A stretch of 64,000 nucleotides of DNA from Caldiserica bacterium UBA646 (GCA_002299965.1 DBOM01000065.1:1-64000), one strand, 5' to 3'. Shown: positions 36,068 through 46,790, counted from the first letter of the stretch. The notes: generated by a model not told the origin, from the sequence alone. A program made the numbers and translations.

Positions 36068-38006
36068 AAAAATCATTGAGAACCACACAGTAGATGGTAT
36101 CCCGAAAAAAGGAGAAGAAATTGGCATACATATCGATCAAACACTCACACAGGACGCAACTGGAACTGCAACATATCTTGAATTCGAAGCAATGGGATTT
36201 AAAAAAGTAAAAACAGAAGCAATCAGTTATATAGATCACAACACAGTCCAGGTAGGTTTTGAAAATGCTGATGACCATCGTTATTTGCAGACTGTCGCAA
36301 AAAAATACGGCATTATACTTTCCCGTCCAGGAAACGGCATTTGCCACCAAGTACAATTAGAACAATTTGCAAAACCCGGGAATGTCTTAATAGGTGCAGA
36401 CTCCCATACACCAACGGCAGGAGGTATTGGAGAAATGGCAATTGGTGTCGGAGGACTTGATGTAGCAGTTGCAATGGGAGGAGGTCCATTCTACCTTACG
36501 TATCCCAAAATAATAAAGATAGAACTTACAGGAAAGCTACAACACTGGGTTTCAGCAAAAGATGTTATACTAAAAATCTTGTCCGTACTTACAACAAAAG
36601 GCAATGTAGGTTACGCAATAGAATATAGTGGAGATGGCGTGAAAACGCTTACCATTCCAGAACGTGCAACAATTACAAACATGGGCGCAGAAACAGGAGT
36701 AACCACATCCATCTTCCCCTCTGACGAGCAAACACACGACTTTATGAAAAAACAAGGAAGAGAGAAAGATTGGATTCCACTTGAGGCCGATCCGGATGCA
36801 CATTACGACAAAATAATAAAAATTAACCTCTCAGAGATAGAACCGATGGTTGCATGCCCCGATTCACCAGGCAATGTAAAAACAGTAAAAGAAATCGCTG
36901 GATTAAAAGTTGACCAAATTGCCATCGGAAGCTGCACAAATTCTTCATATAAAGATTTAATGACTGTTGCACATATTCTAAAAGGGCGTACTGCAAATGA
37001 AAATCTCGAGCTCGGTATAGCACCGGGATCAAGACAAGTAATAGAAATGATAGAAAAAGAAAAAGGTCTAGCATCAATTATAAAAGCAGGAGCAAGAATT
37101 TTTGAATCTGCCTGCGGTTTTTGCATTGGCAACAGCTTCGCACCCGGAACAGATGCTGTGTCTGTCCGGACAAATAACCGCAATTTTAAAGGACGCTGTG
37201 GAACGAAAAACTCAAAAGTGTACCTTGTAAGTCCAGAAACAGCTGCTGCAACAGCCATAACGGGAAAAATTACAGATCCAAGAGATCTTGAAAAAATGGG
37301 GATTAAATATGAAGAAATAAAAATGCCAGAAACATTTGAAATAGACAACTCTATGTTCATCTTTCCACTACCAGAAGAAGAAAGAGAAAAAATAGAAATA
37401 TTTAAAGGCCCAAACATAAAACCCATCCCAAAAAACGAACCTCCACAAGAAACGGTAAAGGGCACTGTAACAATTAAGGTAGAAGATAAAACAACGACAG
37501 ACCATATAATGCCCGCAGGCCCCTATCTTAAATACCGTTCAAATGTACCAGAATACGCAACTCATGTATTTGAGCCCATAGACCCACACTTCACCGAGCA
37601 CGCTTTAAAAAATAAAGAACACGGTATAGCAAATATTATTGTGGGAGGAGAAAGCTACGGACAGGGATCATCAAGAGAACATGCAGCATTATGTCCAATG
37701 TACCTCGGCGTAAAAGCAGTTATCGCAAAAACAATAGAAAGAATACACCAGGCAAACCTTGTAAATTTTGGCATATTGCCTTTACTGTTCGATAACCCCT
37801 CAGATTATGATGAAATAGAACAAAGCGATAGTATTGAAATAGCTAACATCAAAAAAGCAATAGAGAATGGAGAAAAAGAGATCAAAGCAAAAAACATAAC
37901 AAAAGACAAAGAAATCACACTTAAATTGTATCTTTCAGATAGGCAACAAAAAATTATACTTGCTGGAGGGCTATTGCCCTTTACAGCACAAGGAGATGCA
38001 AAATGA
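36048..38006 (+). CDS. acnA: Aconitate hydratase
   Basis: A 652-residue aconitase of the shorter bacterial/mitochondrial-like type, interconverting citrate and isocitrate. The 4Fe-4S cysteines are in [12 protein letters not shown] and [10 protein letters not shown]. Active-site blocks [21 protein letters not shown] and the swivelling-domain [16 protein letters not shown] are intact. GGAGACGGAGGC serves as ribosome site. It overlaps icd by ATGA, making the reaction order match gene order. Confidence 0.94.
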   Translation: MGKSIIEKIIENHTVDGIPKKGEEIGIHIDQTLTQDATGTATYLEFEAMGFKKVKTEAISYIDHNTVQVGFENADDHRYLQTVAKKYGIILSRPGNGICHQVQLEQFAKPGNVLIGADSHTPTAGGIGEMAIGVGGLDVAVAMGGGPFYLTYPKIIKIELTGKLQHWVSAKDVILKILSVLTTKGNVGYAIEYSGDGVKTLTIPERATITNMGAETGVTTSIFPSDEQTHDFMKKQGREKDWIPLEADPDAHYDKIIKINLSEIEPMVACPDSPGNVKTVKEIAGLKVDQIAIGSCTNSSYKDLMTVAHILKGRTANENLELGIAPGSRQVIEMIEKEKGLASIIKAGARIFESACGFCIGNSFAPGTDAVSVRTNNRNFKGRCGTKNSKVYLVSPETAAATAITGKITDPRDLEKMGIKYEEIKMPETFEIDNSMFIFPLPEEEREKIEIFKGPNIKPIPKNEPPQETVKGTVTIKVEDKTTTDHIMPAGPYLKYRSNVPEYATHVFEPIDPHFTEHALKNKEHGIANIIVGGESYGQGSSREHAALCPMYLGVKAVIAKTIERIHQANLVNFGILPLLFDNPSDYDEIEQSDSIEIANIKKAIENGEKEIKAKNITKDKEITLKLYLSDRQQKIILAGGLLPFTAQGDAK

Positions 38007-39223
38007 AAATTACAGTAGAAAATGGCAAAATGCATGTGCCAAACAACCCCACAATTCCATACATAACAGGGGATGGAATTGGGAGAGACATTACACCTGT
38101 TGCCCTTAAAGTGTTTGATGCAGCAGTAGAAAAAGCTTATAATGGTCAAAGAAAAGTGGAGTGGCTAAAAATTCTTGCAGGAGAAGAAGCATTAGAAAAA
38201 AAGGGAGAACCACTTCCGAAGGAAACAATAGAAGCAATAAAAGAATATGTTGTTTCAATAAAAGGCCCTCTTACAACACCAGTCGGTGGTGGATACAGAT
38301 CACTTAATGTTACTATGAGACAAGTCCTGGATCTATTTGTCTGCTTCCGCCCAGTAAGATATTTTACTGGCGTACCATCCCCTATGAAACATCCAGAATT
38401 ATTGGATGTAATCATATTCAGAGAAAATACTGAAGATGTATACGCAGGAATCGAATGGCCGTATGATTCAAAAGAATCAATTGAAATAAAAAACTTCCTA
38501 AAAGATAAATTAAACGTAAACATAAAAGAAAACTCGGGTATCGGAATAAAACCAATTAGCATATCTGGGTCAAAGAGGATAGGGAAAGCAGCTATAGATT
38601 ATGCACTTAAATATGGAAGAAAATCCGTAACAATTATGCACAAAGGAAATATTATGAAATACACGGAAGGACTCTTTAAAAATGTAATTTATCAACTTGC
38701 AGAAGAAGAATATAAAGATACAGTAATCACAGAAAAAGAACTAACAGAAAAATACAATGGAAAAGTACTTGATGGAAAAATCGTTCTGAAAGATAGAATT
38801 GCAGACGCAATGTTCCAGCAGCTACTACTTCGCCCGAGTGAATACGATATAATTGTCGCACCAAACCTAAACGGTGATTACATATCAGATGCTTGTGCTG
38901 CACAGGTTGGTGGACTAGGTATGGCTCCGGGAGGAAACATAAACTTCAACACACACATTGCACTGTTTGAAGCAACACATGGCTCTGCCCCAAAACATGC
39001 AGGAAAAAACGAAATAAATCCCGGTTCGATGATTCTATCCGGTGCTGAAATGTTTGAGTATATGGAATGGGATGAAGTAAAAAAAATAATTATCACTGCA
39101 ATAGAGAAAACAATTCAAGAAAAATATGTAACCTATGACTTAGCAAGACAAATAGACGGAGCAAGAAAAGTATCTACTTCAGATTTTGGCGATAGAATAA
39201 TCAAAAATATGGAGGATATTTAA
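38003..39223 (+). CDS. icd: Isocitrate dehydrogenase, NADP-type
   Basis: A 406-residue decarboxylating dehydrogenase of the bacterial type I family. [12 protein letters not shown] at the N-terminus, the substrate loop [36 protein letters not shown], and [19 protein letters not shown] are typical. Coenzyme residues equal to E. coli Lys344, Tyr391 and Arg395 appear conserved ([18 protein letters not shown]), favouring NADP, although the Tyr345 position is His. With ACL downstream it may run in the carboxylating direction. The stop overlaps the aclB start. Confidence 0.93.
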   Translation: MKITVENGKMHVPNNPTIPYITGDGIGRDITPVALKVFDAAVEKAYNGQRKVEWLKILAGEEALEKKGEPLPKETIEAIKEYVVSIKGPLTTPVGGGYRSLNVTMRQVLDLFVCFRPVRYFTGVPSPMKHPELLDVIIFRENTEDVYAGIEWPYDSKESIEIKNFLKDKLNVNIKENSGIGIKPISISGSKRIGKAAIDYALKYGRKSVTIMHKGNIMKYTEGLFKNVIYQLAEEEYKDTVITEKELTEKYNGKVLDGKIVLKDRIADAMFQQLLLRPSEYDIIVAPNLNGDYISDACAAQVGGLGMAPGGNINFNTHIALFEATHGSAPKHAGKNEINPGSMILSGAEMFEYMEWDEVKKIIITAIEKTIQEKYVTYDLARQIDGARKVSTSDFGDRIIKNMEDI

Positions 39224-40482
39224 TGGCACAATGTGGGATAAGGGAATATGCAGCAAAAAAACTCTTGTCAAAATATATTAATGAATACTCCAGCGGAAAA
39301 TTTCAGTACAAAGATGAAGTAGCCCTCGTAACCCCTGAAAACAGTATTGAAACAATTGCAGAAAAAAGTAATTGGATTAAAGAAAAACGCCTCGTTGTAA
39401 AACCTGACCAACTATTCGGAAAAAGAGGGAAGCACAATCTTATACTACTTAACACAACATATGATGAAGCAAAACAGTGGATAAATGAAAACATGGGAAA
39501 GGTTGTTGAAATCGGAAAAACAAAAGGACCACTGACCCGCTTTCTCGTAGAGCCATTTGTTCCGCACTCAAAAGAATACTACATTGCAATTAAAACTGAA
39601 CAATGTGGAGATAAAATATTTTTTTCAGAAACAGGCGGAGTAGAAATTGAAGAAAATTGGGAAAAAGTAAAAGAATATTTTGTCCCTATCCTTGAATCGA
39701 TAGACATTGTAAACTTTTCAACTGTAGATGAAACAATAAGAGAATTTATAAAAGCATTATACAAATTATTCGTAGAATTGGATTTCACATACCTCGAGAT
39801 AAATCCTTTCACAATAATTAACAATGAAGTTATTCCACTGGATCTCGTAGCGCGACTGGATGACACGGCTCTATTCTGGAATAAAGATAAATGGGGAGAT
39901 ATTGAATTTCCTACACCATTTGGAAGAACATTTACCAAAGAAGAGCAATTCATAAGAGACATGGATGAAAAAACTGGTGCCTCCTTAAAATTAACCCTAC
40001 TTAATCCAAAAGGACGTATCTGGCAAATGGTAGCAGGTGGGGGAGCAAGTGTTGTGTATGCAGACACAGTAGTAGACCTTGGATATGACAAAGAGCTTGC
40101 AAATTATGGGGAATATTCAGGCAATCCATCCGAGGAAGAAACCTACCTTTATGCAAAAAACATACTGGATCTTATGACAAGAGAAAAGAACCCGAAAGGT
40201 AAAATATTAATCATAGGCGGAGGGATTGCAAATTTTACTGATGTTGCTAAAACATTCAAAGGAATCATAAGAGCAATAAGAGAATACAAAGATAAGATAA
40301 AAGAAAACAATGTAAAAATATATGTAAGAAGAGGAGGACCAAACTACAAGCAAGGACTTGCCCTTATGAAAAATTTAGGAGAAGAGATTGGCATCCCAAT
40401 TGAAGTATACGGCCCGGAACTTCACATGACTCGTATTATTGATATTGCCCTAAAAGGAGAAAGAGATGAAACAGCCATTTAG
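39223..40482 (+). CDS. aclB: ATP-citrate lyase, small (beta) subunit
   Basis: A 419-residue subunit homologous to the N-terminal part of animal ACLY: an ATP-grasp succinyl-CoA-ligase beta-like region (REYAAKKLLSKYINEYSS, WIKEKRLVVKPDQLFGKRGK, EINPFTIINNEVIPLDLVARLDD) followed by a citrate-binding region (MVAGGGASVVYADTV, NYGEYSGNPSEEETY). Size is close to Chlorobium AclB. It pairs with AclA downstream, overlapping it by 17 bases. Confidence 0.93.
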   Translation: MAQCGIREYAAKKLLSKYINEYSSGKFQYKDEVALVTPENSIETIAEKSNWIKEKRLVVKPDQLFGKRGKHNLILLNTTYDEAKQWINENMGKVVEIGKTKGPLTRFLVEPFVPHSKEYYIAIKTEQCGDKIFFSETGGVEIEENWEKVKEYFVPILESIDIVNFSTVDETIREFIKALYKLFVELDFTYLEINPFTIINNEVIPLDLVARLDDTALFWNKDKWGDIEFPTPFGRTFTKEEQFIRDMDEKTGASLKLTLLNPKGRIWQMVAGGGASVVYADTVVDLGYDKELANYGEYSGNPSEEETYLYAKNILDLMTREKNPKGKILIIGGGIANFTDVAKTFKGIIRAIREYKDKIKENNVKIYVRRGGPNYKQGLALMKNLGEEIGIPIEVYGPELHMTRIIDIALKGERDETAI

Positions 40483-42301
40483 CAAAGAAACCCAGAGCAT
40501 TATATATGGCAAACAACTAAAAGCAGTTCAGCGAATGTTAGATTTTGATTATATCTCTCAAAGAAAAATACCATCCATTGCGTGCATTATAGACTCCAAC
40601 GGCAGGGGCATTGAAACAGCATTTTTCGGAAGCGAAGAAATTATAATACCCGTTTACAATACTCTTATCGATGCAGCAAAATATCATCCTAATGCAACGG
40701 TAATGGTTAATTTTGCATCATACCGTTCTGCCTTTGAAACAACAGTTCAAGCACTGGACATCTCTACAATTGAGCTTATTGCGGTAATTGCAGAAGGAAT
40801 ACCCGAACGAAAAGAAAGAATAATGGGAGCTTTAGCTAAAGAAAAAGGAAAAATAATTATTGGCCCTGCAACAGTAGGAGGCATTGCCGCAGGTAAATTT
40901 AGAATCGGCAACACCGGAGGAAGCGTTGAAAATCTCATTGCATCAAAACTTTACAGAAATGGGAGCGTTGGACTTGTAACAAAATCGGGAGGCATGTTAA
41001 ACGAAATGTTTAACATCATTGCAAGAGCAGCAGATGGCATTAATGAAGGTATTGCGATTGGAGGAGACAGATACCCATGTTCTTCTCTCATCGACCATCT
41101 ATTGCGCCACGAAGAGAACGAAGAGATTAAATTTCATGTAGTGCTCGGGGAAGTAGGTGGAAAAGAAGAATACAAAATTGTTGAAGCGCTAAAAGATGGG
41201 AAAATTAAAAAACCACTTATCGCCTGGGTTACAGGAACATGCGCGAAAATATTTCCAACAGAAGTACAATTTGGCCATGCAGGAGCACGTGCAGGTGAGG
41301 AACAAGAAACAGCAGATGCCAAAAATATAGCCCTGAAAGAAGTCGGAGCTATTGTTCCAGATTCTTTCGACGGACTGTTTGAAAAAATAAAAGAAGTTTA
41401 TAATAATCTAAAATCTCAGGGCATTACCAGCAAAATTAAAGAATTTACTCCACCTGACATACCTATTGATTATAAAAAAGCAATAAAAGAAGGTATTGTA
41501 AGACACCACAAAGAATTTATTACAACGATTTCAGACGACAGAGGAGAAGAAGTAAAATATGCCGGCATTCCACTATCACAAATTATAGAAGAAGGAAAAA
41601 GCATAGGAGATATTATAGGTTTACTATGGCTTAAGAAAAAACTCCCAGAATATGCTACAAAATTCATTGAGCTTGTCATCGAAATTGTAGCGGATCATGG
41701 ACCCTGTGTTTCTGGCGCACACAATGCTATAGTGGCAGCACGAGCAGGAAAAGACCTTGTATCTTCATTAGCCTCAGGTATGCTCACCATTGGCCCACGC
41801 TTTGGAGGCGCAATAGATGGGGCAGGACATTATTTCAAATGGGCAAAAGACAACGAACTTGCACCCAAAAAATTTGTTGATGAAATGAAGAAAAAAAGTA
41901 CTCCTATACCAGGGATAGGACATAGAGTAAAAAGCATAAGAAACCCGGACAAAAGAGTAGAGTTACTTAAAAATTATGCAAAAACATACTTCCCCAAAAC
42001 AGAATATCTTGATTATGCACTCGAAGTAGAAAAAATTACAACGGCAAAAAAAGAAAATCTTATCTTAAATGTCGATGGTTGTACAGGAGTTTTACTCGTA
42101 GATCTACTGAAATCTATCGGCTTTACGAACGAAGAAATAGAGAAAAGAATCAATGCAGGAGTTTTAAATGCATTCTTTGTACTAGGAAGAAGCATTGGTA
42201 TAATTGGGCACGTAATTGATCAGAAACTCCTTGAAACAAAACTTTACAGAACTCCATACGAAGACGTGCTTTACACATTACCTAAGGAAGAAGAATTATA
42301 A
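40466..42301 (+). CDS. aclA: ATP-citrate lyase, large (alpha) subunit
   Basis: A 611-residue catalytic subunit that cleaves citrate with ATP and CoA to acetyl-CoA and oxaloacetate. The N-terminal CoA-ligase domain carries the phospho-histidine loop VQFGHAGARAGEEQETADAKN. The C-terminal citrate-synthase-like domain shows SGAHNAIVAARAGKDL, GPRFGGAIDGAG, PIPGIGHRVKSIRNPDKRV and LNVDGCTGVLLVDLL, closely matching ACLY. It distinguishes this operon from one using citrate synthase. Last gene of the transcript; a weak hairpin lies after the stop (42325-42358). Confidence 0.95.
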   Translation: MKQPFSKETQSIIYGKQLKAVQRMLDFDYISQRKIPSIACIIDSNGRGIETAFFGSEEIIIPVYNTLIDAAKYHPNATVMVNFASYRSAFETTVQALDISTIELIAVIAEGIPERKERIMGALAKEKGKIIIGPATVGGIAAGKFRIGNTGGSVENLIASKLYRNGSVGLVTKSGGMLNEMFNIIARAADGINEGIAIGGDRYPCSSLIDHLLRHEENEEIKFHVVLGEVGGKEEYKIVEALKDGKIKKPLIAWVTGTCAKIFPTEVQFGHAGARAGEEQETADAKNIALKEVGAIVPDSFDGLFEKIKEVYNNLKSQGITSKIKEFTPPDIPIDYKKAIKEGIVRHHKEFITTISDDRGEEVKYAGIPLSQIIEEGKSIGDIIGLLWLKKKLPEYATKFIELVIEIVADHGPCVSGAHNAIVAARAGKDLVSSLASGMLTIGPRFGGAIDGAGHYFKWAKDNELAPKKFVDEMKKKSTPIPGIGHRVKSIRNPDKRVELLKNYAKTYFPKTEYLDYALEVEKITTAKKENLILNVDGCTGVLLVDLLKSIGFTNEEIEKRINAGVLNAFFVLGRSIGIIGHVIDQKLLETKLYRTPYEDVLYTLPKEEEL

Positions 42302-42397
42302 ATAACCTTTATTACTAATTCTTTTCCCCTTCCTGTTAGCCAGACAAAGAAGGAGAGGATTATGTTTTTATCCATTCCAAAATAAGCAAATGTATAG

Positions 42398-42403
42398 TAT
42401 AAT
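42398..42403 (+). promoter_or_regulatory. -10 box of leaderless rsmE
   Basis: TATAAT ends five bases before ATG 42409 and there is no ribosome site, so transcription should begin at or beside the start codon. The -35 (TTCCAA near 42375) is weak. Confidence 0.5.
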
Positions 42404-42408
42404 ATGCC

Positions 42409-43146
42409 ATGCCAATATTTTATTATCATATTAAAAAGGATGCACAAGAAATAGCAGTTGAAGAAAAAACTCTTATTCACCACCTTAGAGACGTAATGAG
42501 AGTTGGCAAAAATGAAAGCATAAGATTCTTCGACAATAATTATATATATGTTACAAAAGTAAAAGAAGTTACAAAAACAAAAATTGTTTGCCACCTCGAA
42601 ATGAAAACAAGAGCTAAGCAATTCTTACCAGAAATTTCAATTGTCCAATCCATTATTAAACCCCAACTATTAGAAGAAGTAATAAAACTCTGCGTTCCCG
42701 TAGGAGTGCAAACATTTTTCTTTACAAAAATGGATAAAAGCCAAAAATATAACATCGAAAAGAAAATTCAACGATTCAATGCAATTGCACTATCTGTAGC
42801 AGAACAATCAGAAGTTGCATTTATCCCAAAAGTAACCCTGTTAAATGGAATAGAAGATTTTTTCAAACTAAAAGATGAGAGCTTTTCTATTGTACTGGAA
42901 CCATCTGCACAGCAAAACATCATATCTCTTTTAAAAAATACAATGCCCAAAAAACTATCAATTATGATAGGACCTGAGGGAGGCTTTAGCAAAAAAGAAA
43001 TAGAAATGTTTAACGTTTATAACATACCTTTTGTTCTCTTAAATACGGGGATATTCCGCTCAGAACTTGCAGGGTTTGCAAGCGCACTCATAGCAAGAGA
43101 ACTTGCGTCGAATCGCCAACAACTAACAAATCTCGATCTTACTTAA
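42409..43146 (+). CDS. rsmE: 16S rRNA m3U1498 methyltransferase RsmE
   Basis: A 245-residue SPOUT methyltransferase. The N-terminal PUA-like domain (HLRDVMRVGKNESIRFFD) is followed by the trefoil-knot SAM site: IMIGPEGGFSKKEIEMF and LNTGIFRSELAGFASALIA. The conserved LETAG-like turn reads RSELAG. Leaderless start. Its last 8 bases overlap the 3' end of the convergent amidohydrolase gene. Confidence 0.92.
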   Translation: MPIFYYHIKKDAQEIAVEEKTLIHHLRDVMRVGKNESIRFFDNNYIYVTKVKEVTKTKIVCHLEMKTRAKQFLPEISIVQSIIKPQLLEEVIKLCVPVGVQTFFFTKMDKSQKYNIEKKIQRFNAIALSVAEQSEVAFIPKVTLLNGIEDFFKLKDESFSIVLEPSAQQNIISLLKNTMPKKLSIMIGPEGGFSKKEIEMFNVYNIPFVLLNTGIFRSELAGFASALIARELASNRQQLTNLDLT

Positions 43147-44494
43147 GTAATTCCTTTGAAATTTTATTGTGTTTATTAATAAATTTTTTCTCGTCTAATT
43201 TTGTAAAATGCCCATCTTCTATTACAACTTCGCCATTAATCATTGAGAAATCTACAGATTTTGCATCACAAAGCACAAGGGACGCAATAGGATCAGTAAG
43301 TCCTCCCGCAAATTCAAGCCGATCCATTTTAAAGCCGATAATGTCCGCTGCTTTACCTTTTTCAATAGAGCCAATTTCTTTCCCCATTCTTAAAACTTTT
43401 GCCCCGCCCATTGTAGCAAAAGATAAAGCTTCACGTGGAGTCAAAGCATCTGCTCCATACTTTACGCGTTGAAGAAGCAGTGCATTTCTGATTTCGAGCA
43501 AAAAGTTCCCTGAATCATTTGAAGAACTTCCATCCACTCCTAATCCTATTCTCATTGCCGTATTCTTCATTTTAGCAACAGGGGCAATACCAGAGCCCAA
43601 TCTCATATTTGAAGTAGGACAGTGGGCCATACCCACATTACGAGCGGAAAGTTTTTTTATGTCCTGCTCGCTCACATACACAAGATGAGCAAACCATACA
43701 TTTGAATCTAGCCACCCAACTTTTTCCATGTAATTAACAGGCCTCAATCCAAATTTAGAGAGGCAAAACTCTTCTTCATCATTTGTTTCTGCAAGATGAG
43801 TATGCAGTAAAAGATTATACTTCCGTGCAAGAGCAACACTTTCACGCATTAATTCTTCCGTAACAGAAAATGGCGAACAAGGCGCAAGAGCAACTCGGTG
43901 CATAGAAAAACGAGAGGCATCATGATATTCTTCAACAACTCGCTCTGAATCTCTTAAAATTTCATCTTCGGTTTGCACTACAGAATCAGGAGGTAATCCT
44001 CCATCCTTTTTAGAAAGAGACATACTACCTCTCGTCCCATAGAAACGCACCCCCGTAATATCAGCCCCTTCCATCTGTGCATCAAACAGATAAGGATGCC
44101 CTTTTGGGAAAAGATATAAATGGTCAGTCGTAGTCGTGACACCACTTTTCATCAATTCAAGAATAGCTGTAACTGTAGACACCATCACAGCTTCCTCGTC
44201 AATATTCTTCCATTTTTCATAAAGAAAAATTAACCAATCAAACAATTTTGTATTCTGTACCTCGGGGACTGCCCTGAAAAGTGACTGATAAAAATGATGA
44301 TGGGTATTGACAAACCCAGGTAAAACAACCATTCCTTTTCCGGAAATTTCTCTATCAATTTCAAAATCAGGGAAAATTCCACTCCCCACTTCTCTTATTA
44401 CATTATCTTCGATATAAATCCATCCATTATTAATTTCTTTTAGGTCCTTGTTAAATGTGGCAATAATATCTATATCTTTAATTAGTACTTTCAT
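43139..44494 (-). CDS. 8-oxoguanine deaminase-like amidohydrolase
   Basis: A 451-residue zinc amidohydrolase of the 8-oxoguanine deaminase/AtzB (hydroxydechloroatrazine ethylaminohydrolase) group. Group-specific blocks: NTHHHFYQSLFRAVPEVQNTK, RGSMSLSKKDGGLPPDSVVQ, ALAPCSPFSVTEELM, LLHTHLAETNDEEEFC, CPTSNMRLGSGIAP and GVDGSSSNDSGN. Such enzymes convert 8-oxoguanine to urate, fitting a cluster with a purine hydroxylase. It is the last gene of the minus-strand operon and overlaps the hydroxylase gene by 17 bases. Confidence 0.82.
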   Translation of the reverse strand: MKVLIKDIDIIATFNKDLKEINNGWIYIEDNVIREVGSGIFPDFEIDREISGKGMVVLPGFVNTHHHFYQSLFRAVPEVQNTKLFDWLIFLYEKWKNIDEEAVMVSTVTAILELMKSGVTTTTDHLYLFPKGHPYLFDAQMEGADITGVRFYGTRGSMSLSKKDGGLPPDSVVQTEDEILRDSERVVEEYHDASRFSMHRVALAPCSPFSVTEELMRESVALARKYNLLLHTHLAETNDEEEFCLSKFGLRPVNYMEKVGWLDSNVWFAHLVYVSEQDIKKLSARNVGMAHCPTSNMRLGSGIAPVAKMKNTAMRIGLGVDGSSSNDSGNFLLEIRNALLLQRVKYGADALTPREALSFATMGGAKVLRMGKEIGSIEKGKAADIIGFKMDRLEFAGGLTDPIASLVLCDAKSVDFSMINGEVVIEDGHFTKLDEKKFINKHNKISKELLK

Positions 44495-46790
44495 TACATT
44501 TTTCTTCTTTCTTTTCCAAGAGAGTGTAAACTAACTCGCTCGTTGCAGGCAATTTGAAAATTCTTAACCCCACCGCATTATAGATAGCATTTGTAATAGC
44601 GGGAGCAGTAGCGCACATAACAGTTTCTGCAACTCCTTTTGCACGATACGGCCCTGTTTCTTCTGGGTCAGTAACAGTAACTGTTTCAATATCGGAAGGA
44701 ATATCCTCTGCAGAAGGAATAATATACGTAGAAAAATTTGTCGTTTTAAATATTCCTTTCTCAATAATCATGTTTTCAAAAAGTCCGTATCCCATACCCA
44801 TAACAAAACCACCCTCAGATTGCGCTTCAAGCCCCTGTCTATTTATCACATCACCTGCATCTATCACCTCTGCACCTTTTAACACTTTTGTTTGTCCTGT
44901 AAGAGTATTAACCTCTACAAGAGCAAGATGGGCAGAAAATGCAAAAATATGGTGAGGAAGCCCAAAAGCATTCTCAACTTTCATATCCGCAAGTGGCATA
45001 AGAAAATAACCCTCAGTTTCAGGAAGATGATCCGTTTCTTTCATAAATTGTGCTGCAATTTCTTCATATGAAATCTTTTTTTCTGGCTGATTTTTCATAC
45101 ATATATAACCATTCTCAGCATCAAGATTATCAACAGAAACTTTTAACATTTCAGATGTTTTCTCCTTTAAAACTGTCATCATCTTTTCTGCGGCAATGAT
45201 AGTCGCCTTTCCGCCTAAATACAACCCTCTTGAGGCACTTGTAGGACCAGAATCTGCAGTCAAAGCAGTATCCCCTAACACAACTTTTATTTTGTCTATC
45301 GGACATTTCATCATTTCTGCTGCAATTTGTGCATATGAAGTGCCAATTCCCTGGCCATAATCCACCAGACCTACGCCAACCTCAAAACCACCGTTTTCAC
45401 AAAACCTCAAAATAGCACCACCATAATCAGGAAGTCCAACTCCAAGACCAGTGCCTTGATACGTAAGAGCAAAACCAAAACCCCTTTTAATCCATGGCTT
45501 TTTAGTATTTTTTACAAGATATTTTTCTCTTTCTTTCCACAGTTTCGTTTTGCTTATACCATCCAACACAGCTACAGTGCCTACGCTTGTTGTCAGCTTA
45601 TTTCCCACGGGAGCTATATCTCCTTTTTGCAAAGCATTTTTCTTGCGCAATTCAATGGGGTTGATCCCTAATTTTTCAGCTATGATGTCCATCTGTGTTT
45701 CAATTGCAAACGCTGTTTCCGGAACACCAAACCCTCGGAACGCACCAGAGACACCATTGTTCGTATAAATACAATAACCTTCTATATCTACATTAGATAA
45801 TTTATAAGGACCACAAGCATGCTCTATGGCAAGATTTACCACAGGGCCACCAAGTGACGCATATGCCCCAGTATCCGCATATATTATCACCTTATTTGCC
45901 ACTAACGTTCCGTCCTTTTTAACTCCAGTTTTATACTTCATAATCATTGGATGCCTTTTCCAATAAGAAATAACGGATTCCTCACGCGTCATTACCATCT
46001 TAACTGGCCTCTTTGTCTTTAATACAAGTAACCCCAAGATTGGTTGGATAGTAAGCTCATCCTTGCCACCAAATGCACCACCAACAGGATAAGAAACAAC
46101 ACGAATCTTACAAGGATTCAGAGCAAGACAGCGAGAGAGTTGCATTTGATCCCGCTGAGGATATTGTGATCCTGCATAGATAGTCAAAATATCATCTTCC
46201 TCAATTCTGGCAATTCCAGTCTCTATCTCTAAAAATGCATGCTCTTGTTCCCCTGTACAGTAAATATGTTCTATTACGAGATCGGCTTCCTCAAAAGCTT
46301 TTCTAACATCACCACGAACAACCTTCGTGTGAAGATGAATATTTCCATCGTCATGTACTTTTGGCGAATCAGATTGTATTGCTTTAATCGGATCATCAAC
46401 AACAGGCAACGGTTCATACTCCACATCTATAAGAGTAAGAGCTTTTTCAGCCAATTCTTTTGTCTCGGCAGCAATGGCGGCAACAGCATCTCCAATATAT
46501 CGAACTTTGTCCTTACACAGTACAGGCTGATCTGGTGTAACAATGCCAAAACCATTTAAGCCGGGAACATCTTCCCATGTAACAACAGCAACAACACCGG
46601 GAAGGGCTTTTGCCTGCGATGTATCAATCTTTTTTATCAATGCATGTGGATATTTTGCACGCAATATTTTGCCAAAAAGCATTCCAGGAAAATTAAGATC
46701 GGACATGTATTTAATTTTTCCAGAAGCCTTATCTGCGGCATCAATTCTTGGCACACTTTTTCCTATGTATTTAAAGTCTTCCATAATCAT
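44478..46790 (-). CDS. Molybdenum hydroxylase large subunit (xanthine dehydrogenase type)
   Basis: A 770-residue molybdopterin-binding subunit. The a/b hammerhead domain (KYIGKSVPRIDAADKASGKIKY) is followed by substrate and cofactor blocks: YPVGGAFGGKDELTIQP, SGAFRGFGVPETAFAIE, VDYGQGIGTSYAQIAAEMM, TSASRGLYLGGKA, and the catalytic Glu in AKGVAETVMCATAPA. ATG 46790 gives an ATGA overlap with the FAD subunit. A purine such as hypoxanthine/xanthine is the likely substrate; aldehydes or nicotinate cannot be excluded. Confidence 0.9.
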   Translation of the reverse strand: MIMEDFKYIGKSVPRIDAADKASGKIKYMSDLNFPGMLFGKILRAKYPHALIKKIDTSQAKALPGVVAVVTWEDVPGLNGFGIVTPDQPVLCKDKVRYIGDAVAAIAAETKELAEKALTLIDVEYEPLPVVDDPIKAIQSDSPKVHDDGNIHLHTKVVRGDVRKAFEEADLVIEHIYCTGEQEHAFLEIETGIARIEEDDILTIYAGSQYPQRDQMQLSRCLALNPCKIRVVSYPVGGAFGGKDELTIQPILGLLVLKTKRPVKMVMTREESVISYWKRHPMIMKYKTGVKKDGTLVANKVIIYADTGAYASLGGPVVNLAIEHACGPYKLSNVDIEGYCIYTNNGVSGAFRGFGVPETAFAIETQMDIIAEKLGINPIELRKKNALQKGDIAPVGNKLTTSVGTVAVLDGISKTKLWKEREKYLVKNTKKPWIKRGFGFALTYQGTGLGVGLPDYGGAILRFCENGGFEVGVGLVDYGQGIGTSYAQIAAEMMKCPIDKIKVVLGDTALTADSGPTSASRGLYLGGKATIIAAEKMMTVLKEKTSEMLKVSVDNLDAENGYICMKNQPEKKISYEEIAAQFMKETDHLPETEGYFLMPLADMKVENAFGLPHHIFAFSAHLALVEVNTLTGQTKVLKGAEVIDAGDVINRQGLEAQSEGGFVMGMGYGLFENMIIEKGIFKTTNFSTYIIPSAEDIPSDIETVTVTDPEETGPYRAKGVAETVMCATAPAITNAIYNAVGLRIFKLPATSELVYTLLEKKEEKCNESTN

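Noticed and set aside
36803..37465. 220-codon frame antisense to aconitase
   Set aside because: Mirrors the conserved aconitase coding pattern, with no ribosome site or recognisable domain.
42325..42358. Hairpin CCTTC/GAAGG after aclA as a terminator
   Set aside because: Only about five certain pairs with a long loop and no immediate T-run; left as weak.
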